From: an uncultured Pelagibacteraceae bacterium
GTDB lineage: Bacteria; Pseudomonadota; Alphaproteobacteria; Pelagibacterales; Pelagibacteraceae
Direction of reading: 5' to 3'
DNA length: 41,704 nt
NCBI GenBank assembly: GCA_902618485.1
Contig: CACNAR010000007.1
Coordinates: 1 to 41,704, forward strand
A program made the translations under genes and the position numbers. Positions 16,828 through 24,747 of this stretch are shown piece after piece (the stretch's first letter is position 1; every line of letters begins with the position of its first letter). The notes beneath the pieces were generated by a model. It worked only from the letters and a program-made list of their open reading frames with translations. It ran no database searches and was not told where the DNA came from.

Positions 16828-17233
16828 AATCTTAGCCAAATATATTAAGGATATGTCAAGTGAAACACCAGATGCTGAAACATATATGTATGTAAAAGAT
16901 AACATTTCACGTTACCAGTTGGGAATTAATATAGATTCAAAAGCAATAAAAAGTAGATTAATAGAGATCGACACTTCGATTAAATTTCATGATAAAGAGG
17001 AGAATGTAAAAAAATCAATTTTTGAATTTGTATATACATCTGTTGTACAAGTTGATGAAAATCTAAAAGATAAAAAAATTTTAGAAAAAATCGTTTTAGT
17101 TGAGGTTCAAAAAGAAATTTTTCCTGAAATAGAAAAAATATTAATTAACTTACTTCATAACTCAGGCTACCCGGCAATTAAAATTGAAAAAAAGGTAGAT
17201 TTTGAAGAATTATATAAAAAAAATTTTAATTAA
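16811..17233 (+). CDS. secB: Protein-export chaperone SecB
   Basis: A 140-residue cytosolic chaperone that holds preproteins for SecA. It has the SecB layout: KILAKYIKDMSSETPDAE near the N terminus, the strand DNISRYQLGINIDSKAI, and a lengthened F-V-Y-T-S-V-V-Q-V-DE region. The position next to fxsA/Tim44 and upstream of the dnaQ–coaE–aroE cluster is the known alphaproteobacterial location of secB. The start lies 17 bases inside fxsA. The stop overlaps the convergent dnaQ stop by 8 bases. Confidence 0.87.
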   Translation: MTKNYKILAKYIKDMSSETPDAETYMYVKDNISRYQLGINIDSKAIKSRLIEIDTSIKFHDKEENVKKSIFEFVYTSVVQVDENLKDKKILEKIVLVEVQKEIFPEIEKILINLLHNSGYPAIKIEKKVDFEELYKKNFN

Positions 17234-17891
17234 AAAAATTTTTTTTAATTTGCGTTTTCAAGTAATGGCTATGATTATTTAATTCCTTTTCAGTTGGTTT
17301 AATAATCTTTTTAAAATAATTTATTTTTTTATTACTGTCTTGATTTTTGATCTTTTCTTGAATGCTAAAGTCTAGGGTAGGTTCCTTTTGATCTATCAAA
17401 TTTATATAAACTTTTGCTAACAGATCGCAGTCTACTAATGCAGTATGCTTTGTTCGTCTTGAATTATCAATTCTATATCTTTTACACAAGGCATCTAAAT
17501 TTGATGGAGAGCCTGGAAATTTATCTCTAGCTAAAGTTAATGTGTCTACTATATCATTATTAATTTTTTTTTTTCCCAAGATTTTTAATTCATTATTTAA
17601 ATGAGATAAATCAAATTCAGCATTATGAATAATTAGTCTTTTATCTTTTATGAATTCTAAAAACTCATCTATAATTTCTGAAAACTTTTTTTGTTTCGAA
17701 AGGAACTCATCTGTATAGCCATGTACTTCAAATGCTTTATCAGAGACTTTTCTCTCTGGATTTAAATAACAGTGAAATTTGTTTTTATTCGGGATCAAAT
17801 TATCAAGCTCTATACAACCTATTTCAACGATCCTATGACCTTCCTTAACAGATATACCGGTCGTTTCAGTATCTAAAACAATTTCTCTCAT
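17226..17891 (-). CDS. dnaQ: DNA polymerase III epsilon subunit (3'-5' proofreading exonuclease)
   Basis: A 221-residue DEDDh exonuclease. Exo I is IVLDTETTG (Asp7, Glu9), Exo II HNAEFDLSHLNNEL, and Exo III HTALVDCDLLAKVY with His and Asp. DSRRTKHTALVD is typical. After about residue 175 a lysine-rich tail would bind the polymerase alpha subunit. It follows coaE with a 4-base overlap, as in other alphaproteobacteria. Confidence 0.96.
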   Translation of the reverse strand: MREIVLDTETTGISVKEGHRIVEIGCIELDNLIPNKNKFHCYLNPERKVSDKAFEVHGYTDEFLSKQKKFSEIIDEFLEFIKDKRLIIHNAEFDLSHLNNELKILGKKKINNDIVDTLTLARDKFPGSPSNLDALCKRYRIDNSRRTKHTALVDCDLLAKVYINLIDQKEPTLDFSIQEKIKNQDSNKKINYFKKIIKPTEKELNNHSHYLKTQIKKNFFN

Positions 17892-18460
17892 TTTAAAATT
17901 TTTTTTAAAATATTCTTAACATTTTTTCTTACAATTTTTTTTGTATAAAAATTATTTACAATATAATGAGATTTTCTTTTTTTGTAATCAAGCGGAAGTT
18001 GAATTTGCTTCAATCTTTTTAAAATTTTACTATTAAATCCTTTTCTCTTAAGTAGTCTTTTTGAAATATCTGCTTTTTTTGCATCAACAAAAACTAAAAT
18101 TGTATTTTTGTTTTTAATTTTATTCTCTAACAGTAAGGGAATATCTAAAATTACCAACTTTCTCTTTTTATTTTTTAAAAGAAACAAATTCATTTTTTTT
18201 CTCACAAGCGGATGAACTATTTTGATAATTTTTTTTATATTGTTCTTGTTGCTTAGAATCGCATTTGTTAATTCAGTTTTATCCGTGGGAAATGTTTTAA
18301 TATATTTTGGTAATAATTTTTTTAATTTTAAAAAACAGACTCTGCTTTTTTTATATATTTTGGCTACCTCGTTATCTGCATTGAACACTGGATATCCAAA
18401 TGATTTGGCTACAAAACTTTTTCCAGATCCTATATCTCCTAAAATTCCAATTTTAATCAT
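17888..18460 (-). CDS. coaE: Dephospho-CoA kinase
   Basis: A 190-residue P-loop kinase for the last step of CoA synthesis. Walker A is GILGDIGSGKSFVAKSFG at the N terminus; NADNEVAKIY corresponds to the NADxxxH region (the His position is Ala-Lys here), and LVILDIPLLLENK is the central strand with the conserved DIPLL. IVNNFY near the end matches the family's VxNxG region. It overlaps aroE by 8 bases and dnaQ by 4. Confidence 0.93.
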   Translation of the reverse strand: MIKIGILGDIGSGKSFVAKSFGYPVFNADNEVAKIYKKSRVCFLKLKKLLPKYIKTFPTDKTELTNAILSNKNNIKKIIKIVHPLVRKKMNLFLLKNKKRKLVILDIPLLLENKIKNKNTILVFVDAKKADISKRLLKRKGFNSKILKRLKQIQLPLDYKKRKSHYIVNNFYTKKIVRKNVKNILKKILK

Positions 18461-19247
18461 TATCTAAAAGCTTAAATGTATCTGAATTAACTACTGGTTC
18501 TATCTTATGCCATAATTTAAATGCTTCTAGAGCTTGGTAAATAAACATAGTTTTCCCATTTTCTGTCTTGTATCCTAATTGCTTGCCCATTTTCAAAAAA
18601 TTAGTTTCGTGAGGATTATAAATTACGTCATAAAATAATTTATCCGGCCCTAAACTTGAAAAATCTAGATTTATTGTTTCATTATTCAAACCAAGACTTG
18701 TAGCATTTATCAATACATCAAAATTATTTAAATTTCCCCATTCCAAAATTTTAAGATCATTAAATAAAATTTTTAAATTATCTGCCTTCTGTCTAGTTCT
18801 ATTACTAATTGTTATCTCTTGAACATACATATTTTTTAAAGCAAGAATTATTGAAGGTACCACACCACCGGCACCTAAAATTAAAACTTTCTTACCCTTT
18901 ATACTAAAATTTAATTTTTTTATTGCAGTGTAAAAACCAGCTATATCTGTATTATGTCCAACTAGATGATCATTATAAAAAGTAATTGTGTTTACTGATT
19001 GGGTCTGTTCTGCTTCTGGGCTTAATTTATCTAAAAAAGGTATAACTGTTTTTTTAAAAGGTACAGTTACATTGCAACCAGCTACTTTTTGTTTCTTTAT
19101 ATCTTGAATAAAATTTTTTATTTGAGGATCTACAAGTTTAACTTTATCGTATATAGCATCAATATTATTTTCTTTTAACCAGTGGTTTTGAAGTTTGGGA
19201 GATAAAGAATGATCGATTGGATTTCCGATGACAAAAAATTTTTTCAT
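18453..19247 (-). CDS. aroE: Shikimate dehydrogenase (NADP+)
   Basis: A 264-residue enzyme for reduction of 3-dehydroshikimate in aromatic amino-acid synthesis. It has the substrate domain motif NPIDHSLSPKLQN, GCNVTVPFKK with the catalytic Lys, and GHNTDIAGFYTAI with the catalytic Asp. The NADP fold opens with ILGAGGVVPSIILAL, followed by ISNRTRQKA, where Asn-Arg-Thr binds the NADP phosphate. It lies in the order ppsR–maf–aroE–coaE–dnaQ leading away from the origin. Confidence 0.95.
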   Translation of the reverse strand: MKKFFVIGNPIDHSLSPKLQNHWLKENNIDAIYDKVKLVDPQIKNFIQDIKKQKVAGCNVTVPFKKTVIPFLDKLSPEAEQTQSVNTITFYNDHLVGHNTDIAGFYTAIKKLNFSIKGKKVLILGAGGVVPSIILALKNMYVQEITISNRTRQKADNLKILFNDLKILEWGNLNNFDVLINATSLGLNNETINLDFSSLGPDKLFYDVIYNPHETNFLKMGKQLGYKTENGKTMFIYQALEAFKLWHKIEPVVNSDTFKLLDND

Positions 19248-19248
19248 A

Positions 19249-19839
19249 TTAGTATCCGTGTGTTTTTAAATATTCTTTAATTTTTTTTATTGGTAAACCC
19301 ATAATTGTGTCTTCATCACCCTCAATGCTTGTAAATAAATATTTACCCTCACTTTCAATTTGGTAAACATTATAAGCATAAAGAGCTTCATCAGATATTT
19401 TAGATAAATACTGTTTCAATTCTTCTTCGGTAAAATTTTTCATTGTTAGTTTAGCTTTATCAGTATAGTTCCAAATCATCATCCCATTTTTAGATATACA
19501 AACTGAACTTATCAAATGATGAGATTTACCATTAAGTTTTTTTAAAATTTTTAAAGCACTTTCTCTATTTTCAGGTTTTGATATTAGTTTTCCTTCTAAA
19601 TCTATCACGCTGTCTGCACCTAATACTAATTTATCAGGATACTTAATACTTATTTTGTTTGCCTTTACTTCTGCAAGATTTTTCGAAATAATCTCAGGAT
19701 TAGCTTTTTCACTCAACAAACTTAGTTTAATAATATCCTCATCGACATTTGAGGGCTCAACGATATTAGTAATATTATTTTTGTCTAAAATCTTTTTTCT
19801 TACTTTGCTTTTTGATGCTAAAATAATTTTTTTATCCAT
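19249..19839 (-). CDS. maf: Maf-family nucleoside triphosphate pyrophosphatase
   Basis: A 196-residue house-cleaning enzyme hydrolysing dTTP/UTP or modified nucleotides. It has IILASKSKVRKKILDK, the acidic VDEDIIK, the catalytic VLGADSVI, and the central substrate-specificity loop around SSVCISKNGMMIW. Near the end it has AYNVYQIESEGKYLFTSIEGDEDTIMGLP, the family's (Y)xIxGxxxxxxxxIxGxxxxxxGLP pattern. It overlaps ppsR by 8 bases and lies 1 base before aroE. Confidence 0.94.
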   Translation of the reverse strand: MDKKIILASKSKVRKKILDKNNITNIVEPSNVDEDIIKLSLLSEKANPEIISKNLAEVKANKISIKYPDKLVLGADSVIDLEGKLISKPENRESALKILKKLNGKSHHLISSVCISKNGMMIWNYTDKAKLTMKNFTEEELKQYLSKISDEALYAYNVYQIESEGKYLFTSIEGDEDTIMGLPIKKIKEYLKTHGY

Positions 19840-20662
19840 TCTTTCTCTTTGAAAAAATTTCGTAAATTTTTATTACTGATGCAGCTGTTTCCTCAACAGA
19901 TTTTCTTGTCACATCTATCGTTGGCCATTTATATTTTCTAAAAGTATTTTTTGCATCTTCAACCTCCTTTTTAATTTTATCTAAATTAGTATAGTCTTGG
20001 CCCTTGGTGTTTTTTAAAGAATTTATTCGATTTTTTCTTATATCGGCTAATCTTTCAGCTTCAGTCGTTAACCCAATTATACAAAACTTTTGTGGATTTG
20101 TTTTTAAATTTTTTGGTATAGAACTCTGATTTATTAAAGGTATGTTTGCTGTTTTATATCCTTTATTTGCCAAATATATTGAGGTAGGTGTTTTGCTCGT
20201 TCTGCTAACACCTAATAAAATTATATCAGATTTTTCAATATCAATAAGTAAATTTCCATCGTCATGATTCATTGTGTATTGAATAGCCTCAATTCTGTTA
20301 TAGTACTCCTCGTCTAAAACGTGTTGACCGCTTGGTTCATGGGATGCTTTTTGATTAAATAATTTAGAAAAATTTAGTATTAAGCTGCCCAAAACCCCAA
20401 AACAAGGTATTCTTTTTTTGTTACACGAGTTGGCTAAACTTTTGGCTAAGTTGTTATCTACAATTGTATATAAAATAATAGAATTTTCTTCTTTCTCTGC
20501 TATTTCGAGTATTTTGGAAATTTGGTTTACGGTTCGTGTAAAAGAATAAGAATTAACTTTATAATCAATATTTTTAAATTGTGCTTTTAAAGATAAGAAG
20601 ATTCTGTCTAGGGTTTCTCCTGTAGAGTCAGAAATTAAGAATATTTGATAAGTATTACTCAT
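19832..20662 (-). CDS. ppsR: Pyruvate,phosphate dikinase regulatory protein (DUF299 kinase/pyrophosphorylase)
   Basis: A 276-residue bifunctional enzyme that uses ADP to phosphorylate, and phosphate to reactivate, pyruvate phosphate dikinase or PEP synthetase. The N terminus is FLISDSTGETLDRIFLSLKAQF, and the nucleotide-binding loop is LGVSRTSKTPTSIYLANKG near residue 150. KWPTIDVTRKSVEETAASVIKI closes the protein as in other family members. It is the first gene left of the candidate origin; homologues flank the origin in other alphaproteobacteria. Confidence 0.95.
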   Translation of the reverse strand: MSNTYQIFLISDSTGETLDRIFLSLKAQFKNIDYKVNSYSFTRTVNQISKILEIAEKEENSIILYTIVDNNLAKSLANSCNKKRIPCFGVLGSLILNFSKLFNQKASHEPSGQHVLDEEYYNRIEAIQYTMNHDDGNLLIDIEKSDIILLGVSRTSKTPTSIYLANKGYKTANIPLINQSSIPKNLKTNPQKFCIIGLTTEAERLADIRKNRINSLKNTKGQDYTNLDKIKKEVEDAKNTFRKYKWPTIDVTRKSVEETAASVIKIYEIFSKRKNG

Positions 20663-20792
20663 GTATATTTTGTTAATATCTTTGTAATATTTTAATAAAA
20701 TTAAACAAATTTATTTTTATTTAAAATAGCTTGTAAAATAAGGATTTTATCAACATAATTCGTTTAGTGAAAAACAAATATACAAATGGTTG

Positions 20793-20810
20793 GGTAATTC
20801 ATAAGTTACC
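20793..20810. repeat. Imperfect palindrome inside the candidate origin
   Basis: GGTAATT-CATA-AGTTACC forms a 7-bp stem with one G·T pair and a four-base loop. It lies midway between the outer DnaA-box-like words and could be a binding site for an origin regulator. No known site family matches clearly. Confidence 0.35.
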
Positions 20811-20896
20811 TATTAATTAGTGATAAATTTAAGAATAAATAGTTAATAAAATGTTGATAAAAAATAATTACCATTATTCACACTCCCTAATAATAC

Positions 20897-20910
20897 TATA
20901 ATCTTATAAT
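20897..20910 (+). promoter_or_regulatory. Tandem -10 hexamers of the hemE operon
   Basis: Two exact TATAAT words (20897–20902 and 20905–20910) lie 14 and 22 bases before the hemE ATG. Counting 17 bases back from the first puts the -35 region at 20874–20879, inside the DnaA box TTATTCACA, so DnaA binding could control hemE or origin firing could be tied to its transcription. The -35 match itself is poor. Confidence 0.45.
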
Positions 20911-20923
20911 ATATATTTTAAAT

Positions 20924-21925
20924 ATGACTCCAATTTACGAAGTTTTAAAGAATAACAACACAACAGTAAAACCTATATGGATTATGAGACAGGCAGGGAG
21001 ATATTTACCTGAATTTAGAGAAATTAGAAGTAAAAATCCTGACTTTATAAAGTTATGTTTGAATGAAAAATTATCAGCAGAAATAACTCTACAGCCTCTA
21101 AAAAGATTTGATTTAGATGCTGCAATAATTTTTTCAGATATTTTAATGTTGCCATATGGATTAAATCAAAAAGTTGAGTTTAAAAAAGGAATCGGACCTA
21201 TATTGGGAAATTTAGATTTAGATAGCATTTTAAAATTGAATGAAAAAAATTTTGTTGAGAAACTTAATCCAATTTATAAACTTGTTAATTTAATTAATAA
21301 CAATGCTCTTACAAAAAATAAGAGCATAATAGGTTTTGTTGGTGCTCCATGGACTCTTTTAGTCTACATGATAAATCAAAAATCACCAAAGTCGGGTTTA
21401 AAGAATGATTTTTTTAATGATAAAAATTTAATAAGTAAAACCTTGGAGATTATTGAGAAGTTTTTAAAAGTACATATCAAATGTCAAGTTCAAAACGGTG
21501 CACAAATTATTCAAATTTTTGATAGTTGGGCTGGATTATTAAATGAGAAAGATTTGCCAAATTATGTTTATGAACCTACTGTAAACTTGGTTGAATATAC
21601 AAAATCTTTAAATATTCCAGCCATATGTTTTCCCAAAGGTATAAAAAGATATAAAGATTACTGTGAAACTGTTAAGCCTGATGCTGTCTGTATTGATTAT
21701 GAAGTTGACCCTAAAGAGATTTTAAAAGATATCCAAATTCCTGTACAAGGAGGAATGGATCCAAAAATTTTGTTGACTGATCAAGAAAATTTAAAAAGAG
21801 AGGCAAAAAAATATTTAGATATCTTTAAAGATCACCCTTATATATTTAATTTAGGGCATGGAATTTTACCTGACACAGACCCAGAAATGATGGACTGTTT
21901 AGTGAAAACTGTAAAAGACTATTAA
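20924..21925 (+). CDS. hemE: Uroporphyrinogen decarboxylase
   Basis: A 333-residue TIM barrel that decarboxylates uroporphyrinogen III to coproporphyrinogen III. PIWIMRQAGRYLPEFREIR (from residue 17) is the N-terminal signature with substrate-binding Arg; FSDILMLPYGL holds the conserved Asp; GFVGAPWTLLVYMI is the second signature; FNLGHGILPDTDPE closes the active site. The heme genes hemE-hemH-hemJ follow each other tightly. Its position beside the candidate origin is the same as in Caulobacter. Confidence 0.97.
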   Translation: MTPIYEVLKNNNTTVKPIWIMRQAGRYLPEFREIRSKNPDFIKLCLNEKLSAEITLQPLKRFDLDAAIIFSDILMLPYGLNQKVEFKKGIGPILGNLDLDSILKLNEKNFVEKLNPIYKLVNLINNNALTKNKSIIGFVGAPWTLLVYMINQKSPKSGLKNDFFNDKNLISKTLEIIEKFLKVHIKCQVQNGAQIIQIFDSWAGLLNEKDLPNYVYEPTVNLVEYTKSLNIPAICFPKGIKRYKDYCETVKPDAVCIDYEVDPKEILKDIQIPVQGGMDPKILLTDQENLKREAKKYLDIFKDHPYIFNLGHGILPDTDPEMMDCLVKTVKDY

Positions 21926-22924
21926 ATGGAAAATAACAAAAATCATCCTCGAATTAATTTTGGTAAAACCGGTGTTTTAATAATTAATTTGGGAACACCC
22001 GACTCAACTAGCTGGTTAGATATAAGAAAATATTTAAAAGAATTTCTATCTGATAGAAGAGTAATAGAAGTTAATCCTATACTTTGGCAAATTATACTAA
22101 ATATTTTTATATTAAATTTGAGGCCCTCTAAAACTGCTAAGGCATATAAAGAAATTTGGATGAAAAAAGAGAATATCTCCCCATTGCTTTATTATACTCG
22201 ACAACAAGCAAACAAATTATCAAATTTAATATCTGATAAAAATGTAGTTGTAGATTTTGCTATGAGGTATGGGAATCCAAGTATTAAAAGTAAGATAAAA
22301 AATTTACACGATAAGGGTTGTGAAAATTTGGTTATACTCCCATTATATCCTCAATATGCTGCAGCAACAACAGCTACTGTTTGCGATGAAGTATATAGAA
22401 CACTTATGAAAATGAGATGGCAACCATCCATTAAAATTATACCACACTATGAATCCCACCCTCAATATATTGATGCTTTAGTAAATTCACTGAATAAAAA
22501 GATAAAAGAAATAAACTGGAAACCAGATCTAATTTTGGTTTCTTATCATGGCATACCGCAAAAATATTTTGATAAAGGAGACCCGTATCATTGTTATTGC
22601 CAAAAAACTACTAGATTGATTTCGGAAAAGTTTACATCAATAGAACTTAAAACAACTTTTCAATCAAGATTTGGTCCTCAAAAATGGCTTGAGCCTTACA
22701 CAGACAAAACATTAGAAAAATTACCCGGTGAAGGTAAAAAAAATGTTCTTGCAATATGCCCAGGTTTTTCCTCAGATTGTGTTGAAACTTTGGAGGAAAT
22801 CTTAATTCAAGGTAAAGAAACTTTCTTGGATGCTGGTGGTGAAAATTTTGATATGGTGCCGTGTTTAAATGATAGTGATGATCATATAACATTATTAAAA
22901 TTGTTAATCCAAAAAAACCTGTAA
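21926..22924 (+). CDS. hemH: Ferrochelatase
   Basis: A 332-residue enzyme that inserts Fe2+ into protoporphyrin IX. VLIINLGTPDS opens the protein, SYHGIPQKYFDKGDPYHCYC carries the catalytic His and the ferrochelatase signature, FQSRFGPQKWLEPYTD is the second conserved region, and CPGFSSDCVETLEEI holds the conserved Glu. The ATG follows the hemE TAA directly with no spacer. The length is usual for bacterial HemH; no [2Fe-2S] tail is apparent. Confidence 0.97.
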   Translation: MENNKNHPRINFGKTGVLIINLGTPDSTSWLDIRKYLKEFLSDRRVIEVNPILWQIILNIFILNLRPSKTAKAYKEIWMKKENISPLLYYTRQQANKLSNLISDKNVVVDFAMRYGNPSIKSKIKNLHDKGCENLVILPLYPQYAAATTATVCDEVYRTLMKMRWQPSIKIIPHYESHPQYIDALVNSLNKKIKEINWKPDLILVSYHGIPQKYFDKGDPYHCYCQKTTRLISEKFTSIELKTTFQSRFGPQKWLEPYTDKTLEKLPGEGKKNVLAICPGFSSDCVETLEEILIQGKETFLDAGGENFDMVPCLNDSDDHITLLKLLIQKNL

Positions 22925-22927
22925 TTT

Positions 22928-23362
22928 ATGAATACTTATTTGCTCTTCAAATCTTTACATTTAATAGCAGTTATTTCTTGGATGGCTGGACTTTTATATC
23001 TTCCAAGAATTTTTGTTTATCATTCGGAAAATAACGACAAACCACAAGTAACAGAAATATTTAAAGTTATGGAAAAAAAACTTTTTTTTTACATTATGAC
23101 CCCAGCAATGACGCTCTCTTGGATATTTGGATTAATACTGATACATGAAATAGGTTTTCAACAATTAGGCCAAAAGTGGATGATTTTAAAACTTATTTTT
23201 GTGATCTCCTTAACTTTGTATCATTTTTATTTAGGAAGAGTTTTGGGACAATTTAAACTAGATATGAATAAACACTCTTCTAAATATTATAGATACATTA
23301 ATGAAATTCCCACATTATTGCTTATTTTGATCATTTTTATTGTAATTTTCAAACCTATCTAG
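22928..23362 (+). CDS. hemJ: Protoporphyrinogen IX oxidase HemJ
   Basis: A 144-residue membrane protein with four hydrophobic segments. FKSLHLIAVISWMAGLLYLPRIFVYH holds the conserved His and the LPR motif of HemJ, and MILKLIFVISLTLYHFYLGR holds the conserved Lys/His region. HemJ makes protoporphyrin IX, the substrate of HemH, in organisms that lack HemG or HemY. Three genes in a row (hemE, hemH, hemJ) therefore encode three of the last four conversions of heme synthesis. The gap to hemH is 3 bases. Confidence 0.92.
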   Translation: MNTYLLFKSLHLIAVISWMAGLLYLPRIFVYHSENNDKPQVTEIFKVMEKKLFFYIMTPAMTLSWIFGLILIHEIGFQQLGQKWMILKLIFVISLTLYHFYLGRVLGQFKLDMNKHSSKYYRYINEIPTLLLILIIFIVIFKPI

Positions 23363-23364
23363 GG

Positions 23365-23392
23365 TTGAAAAATTTAAATTAGCATATATATT
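23365..23392 (+). promoter_or_regulatory. Candidate sigma-70 promoter of rho
   Basis: TTGAAA (23365–23370) and TATATT (23387–23392) are 16 bases apart, each with 5 of 6 consensus matches. The predicted start, about 23399, coincides with the first base of a hairpin-forming inverted repeat ahead of rho. The promoter begins 3 bases after the hemJ stop, so rho can be expressed apart from the hem genes. Confidence 0.5.
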
Positions 23393-23398
23393 CTAAGC

Positions 23399-23418
23399 AT
23401 TATTAAGTCCTTAATAAT
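23399..23418 (+). repeat. Inverted repeat directly before the rho start codon
   Basis: ATTATTAA-GTCC-TTAATAAT is a perfect 8-bp stem with a four-base loop, ending 6 bases before the rho ATG (23425). It lacks a following T run, so it does not look like an intrinsic terminator; as the first part of the predicted rho mRNA it could protect the 5' end or limit ribosome access. Confidence 0.5.
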
Positions 23419-23424
23419 TAATTC

Positions 23425-24693
23425 ATGAACATACAAGAACTCAAACTTAAATCATCAGAACAGTTAATAACTCAAGCAGAAGAACTGGGTATAGAAAATG
23501 CTAGCACACTGAGAAAGCAGGAAATACTATTTGCAATTTTAAAAAAAGTTGCAGAAAAAGAGGAGATTACCGGGGCTGGAGTTTTACAGTTATTGCAAGA
23601 CGGTTTCGGTTTTCTGCGAGCAATGGAGTCAAATTATCTTCCAGGACCTGACGATATTTATGTGAGCCCAAGTCAGATAAGAAAATTTGGATTAAGAACT
23701 GGTGATACCATAGAGGGACCAGTTAGAGCACCGAAAGAGGGTGAAAGATATTTTGCTTTACTTCAAGTTAGCAAAATTAATTTTGAGGAGCCCGATAAAT
23801 CTAGACACAAAATAGCATTTGATAACCTAACTCCGCTCTATCCTAATAAGCAATTAATTATGGAGGTTGAAGTTACAAAACCTGATAAAAAACAAGATTT
23901 AACCCCTAGATTAATAGATTTAGTTAGTCCTATTGGTAAAGGCCAAAGATCGATAATTATTTCACCACCTAAAGCTGGAAAAACAATGATCTTACAAAGT
24001 ATAGCTAATTCGATCGCTAAAAATTACCCTGAGTGTTATTTAATTGTTTTATTAATTGATGAAAGACCTGAAGAAGTTACTGATATGCAAAGAACCGTTA
24101 AAGGAGAGGTTATAAGTTCAACTTTTGATGAACCAGCGCAGCGTCACGTTGCTGTTGCAGAGATGGTTATTGAAAAAGCAAAAAGATTAACAGAACACAA
24201 AAAAGATGTAGTGATATTATTAGACTCAATTACAAGATTGGGTAGAGCATACAATGCAGTAATACCAAGTTCTGGTAAAGTCTTGACAGGGGGTGTAGAC
24301 GCTAATGCACTTCAGAGACCAAAAAGATTTTTTGGTGCAGCCAGAAATATTGAGGAGGGAGGATCTCTAACGATAATATCTACAGCTTTAATTGACACAG
24401 GTAGCAGAATGGATGAGGTAATTTTTGAGGAATTTAAAGGTACAGGTAATAGTGAAACAGTCTTGGATAGAAAGATTGCAGATAAGAGAATATATCCTGC
24501 AATTGATATTACTAAGTCGGGAACAAGAAGAGAGGAACTGCTTTTTGAAAAGACTGATCTTCAAAAAATGAATGTTCTGAGAAGAATAATTGCACCAATG
24601 GGCACCATGGATGCTATTGAATTTATTAGCTCTAAATTAAAAGATACTAAAAATAATGCTGAGTTTTTTAATTCAATGAATAAGCCTGCATAA
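23425..24693 (+). CDS. rho: Transcription termination factor Rho
   Basis: A 422-residue hexameric RNA helicase. The N-terminal RNA-binding domain has [16 protein letters not shown] and [17 protein letters not shown]. The motor has [19 protein letters not shown] (Walker A), [30 protein letters not shown] (Walker B) and the Q/R-loop region [20 protein letters not shown]. The length and all motifs are canonical and there is no inserted domain. It probably has its own promoter after hemJ and is followed by an AT-only hairpin plus T run. Confidence 0.98.
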   Translation: MNIQELKLKSSEQLITQAEELGIENASTLRKQEILFAILKKVAEKEEITGAGVLQLLQDGFGFLRAMESNYLPGPDDIYVSPSQIRKFGLRTGDTIEGPVRAPKEGERYFALLQVSKINFEEPDKSRHKIAFDNLTPLYPNKQLIMEVEVTKPDKKQDLTPRLIDLVSPIGKGQRSIIISPPKAGKTMILQSIANSIAKNYPECYLIVLLIDERPEEVTDMQRTVKGEVISSTFDEPAQRHVAVAEMVIEKAKRLTEHKKDVVILLDSITRLGRAYNAVIPSSGKVLTGGVDANALQRPKRFFGAARNIEEGGSLTIISTALIDTGSRMDEVIFEEFKGTGNSETVLDRKIADKRIYPAIDITKSGTRREELLFEKTDLQKMNVLRRIIAPMGTMDAIEFISSKLKDTKNNAEFFNSMNKPA

Positions 24694-24720
24694 TTTTAAT
24701 TCAATTAAAATTATTTTTTT
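24692..24720 (+). terminator. Candidate intrinsic terminator after rho
   Basis: AATTTTAATT (24692–24701) and AATTAAAATT (24703–24712) are perfect 10-bp inverted arms around one C, followed by seven T residues (24714–24720). It starts inside the rho stop codon. The stem has no G-C pairs, so efficiency is uncertain, but position and T run fit a terminator. Confidence 0.5.
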
Positions 24721-24747
24721 CCCATTTTATAATATATTGTCTAAATT

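Larger units (their letters stand above)
20663..20923. other. Candidate chromosome origin of replication (oriC)
   Basis: This 261-base gap between divergent ppsR and hemE is the longest non-coding stretch in the window and is very AT-rich. It has three DnaA-box-like 9-mers: TTATCAACA at 20747–20755 (plus), the same word on the minus strand at 20852–20860, and TTATTCACA at 20874–20882, an exact TTATnCACA match. An imperfect palindrome lies at 20793–20810. The left end (about 20663–20745) is almost only A/T and could be the unwinding element. In Caulobacter and Rickettsia the origin is next to hemE, and genes diverge from this gap on both sides. No experimental proof; dnaA is not in the window. 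Confidence 0.7.

Noticed and set aside
16905..16915. Second parS-like word (TTTCACGTT) in secB
   Set aside because: Only half of the palindrome is present; ParB needs both halves.
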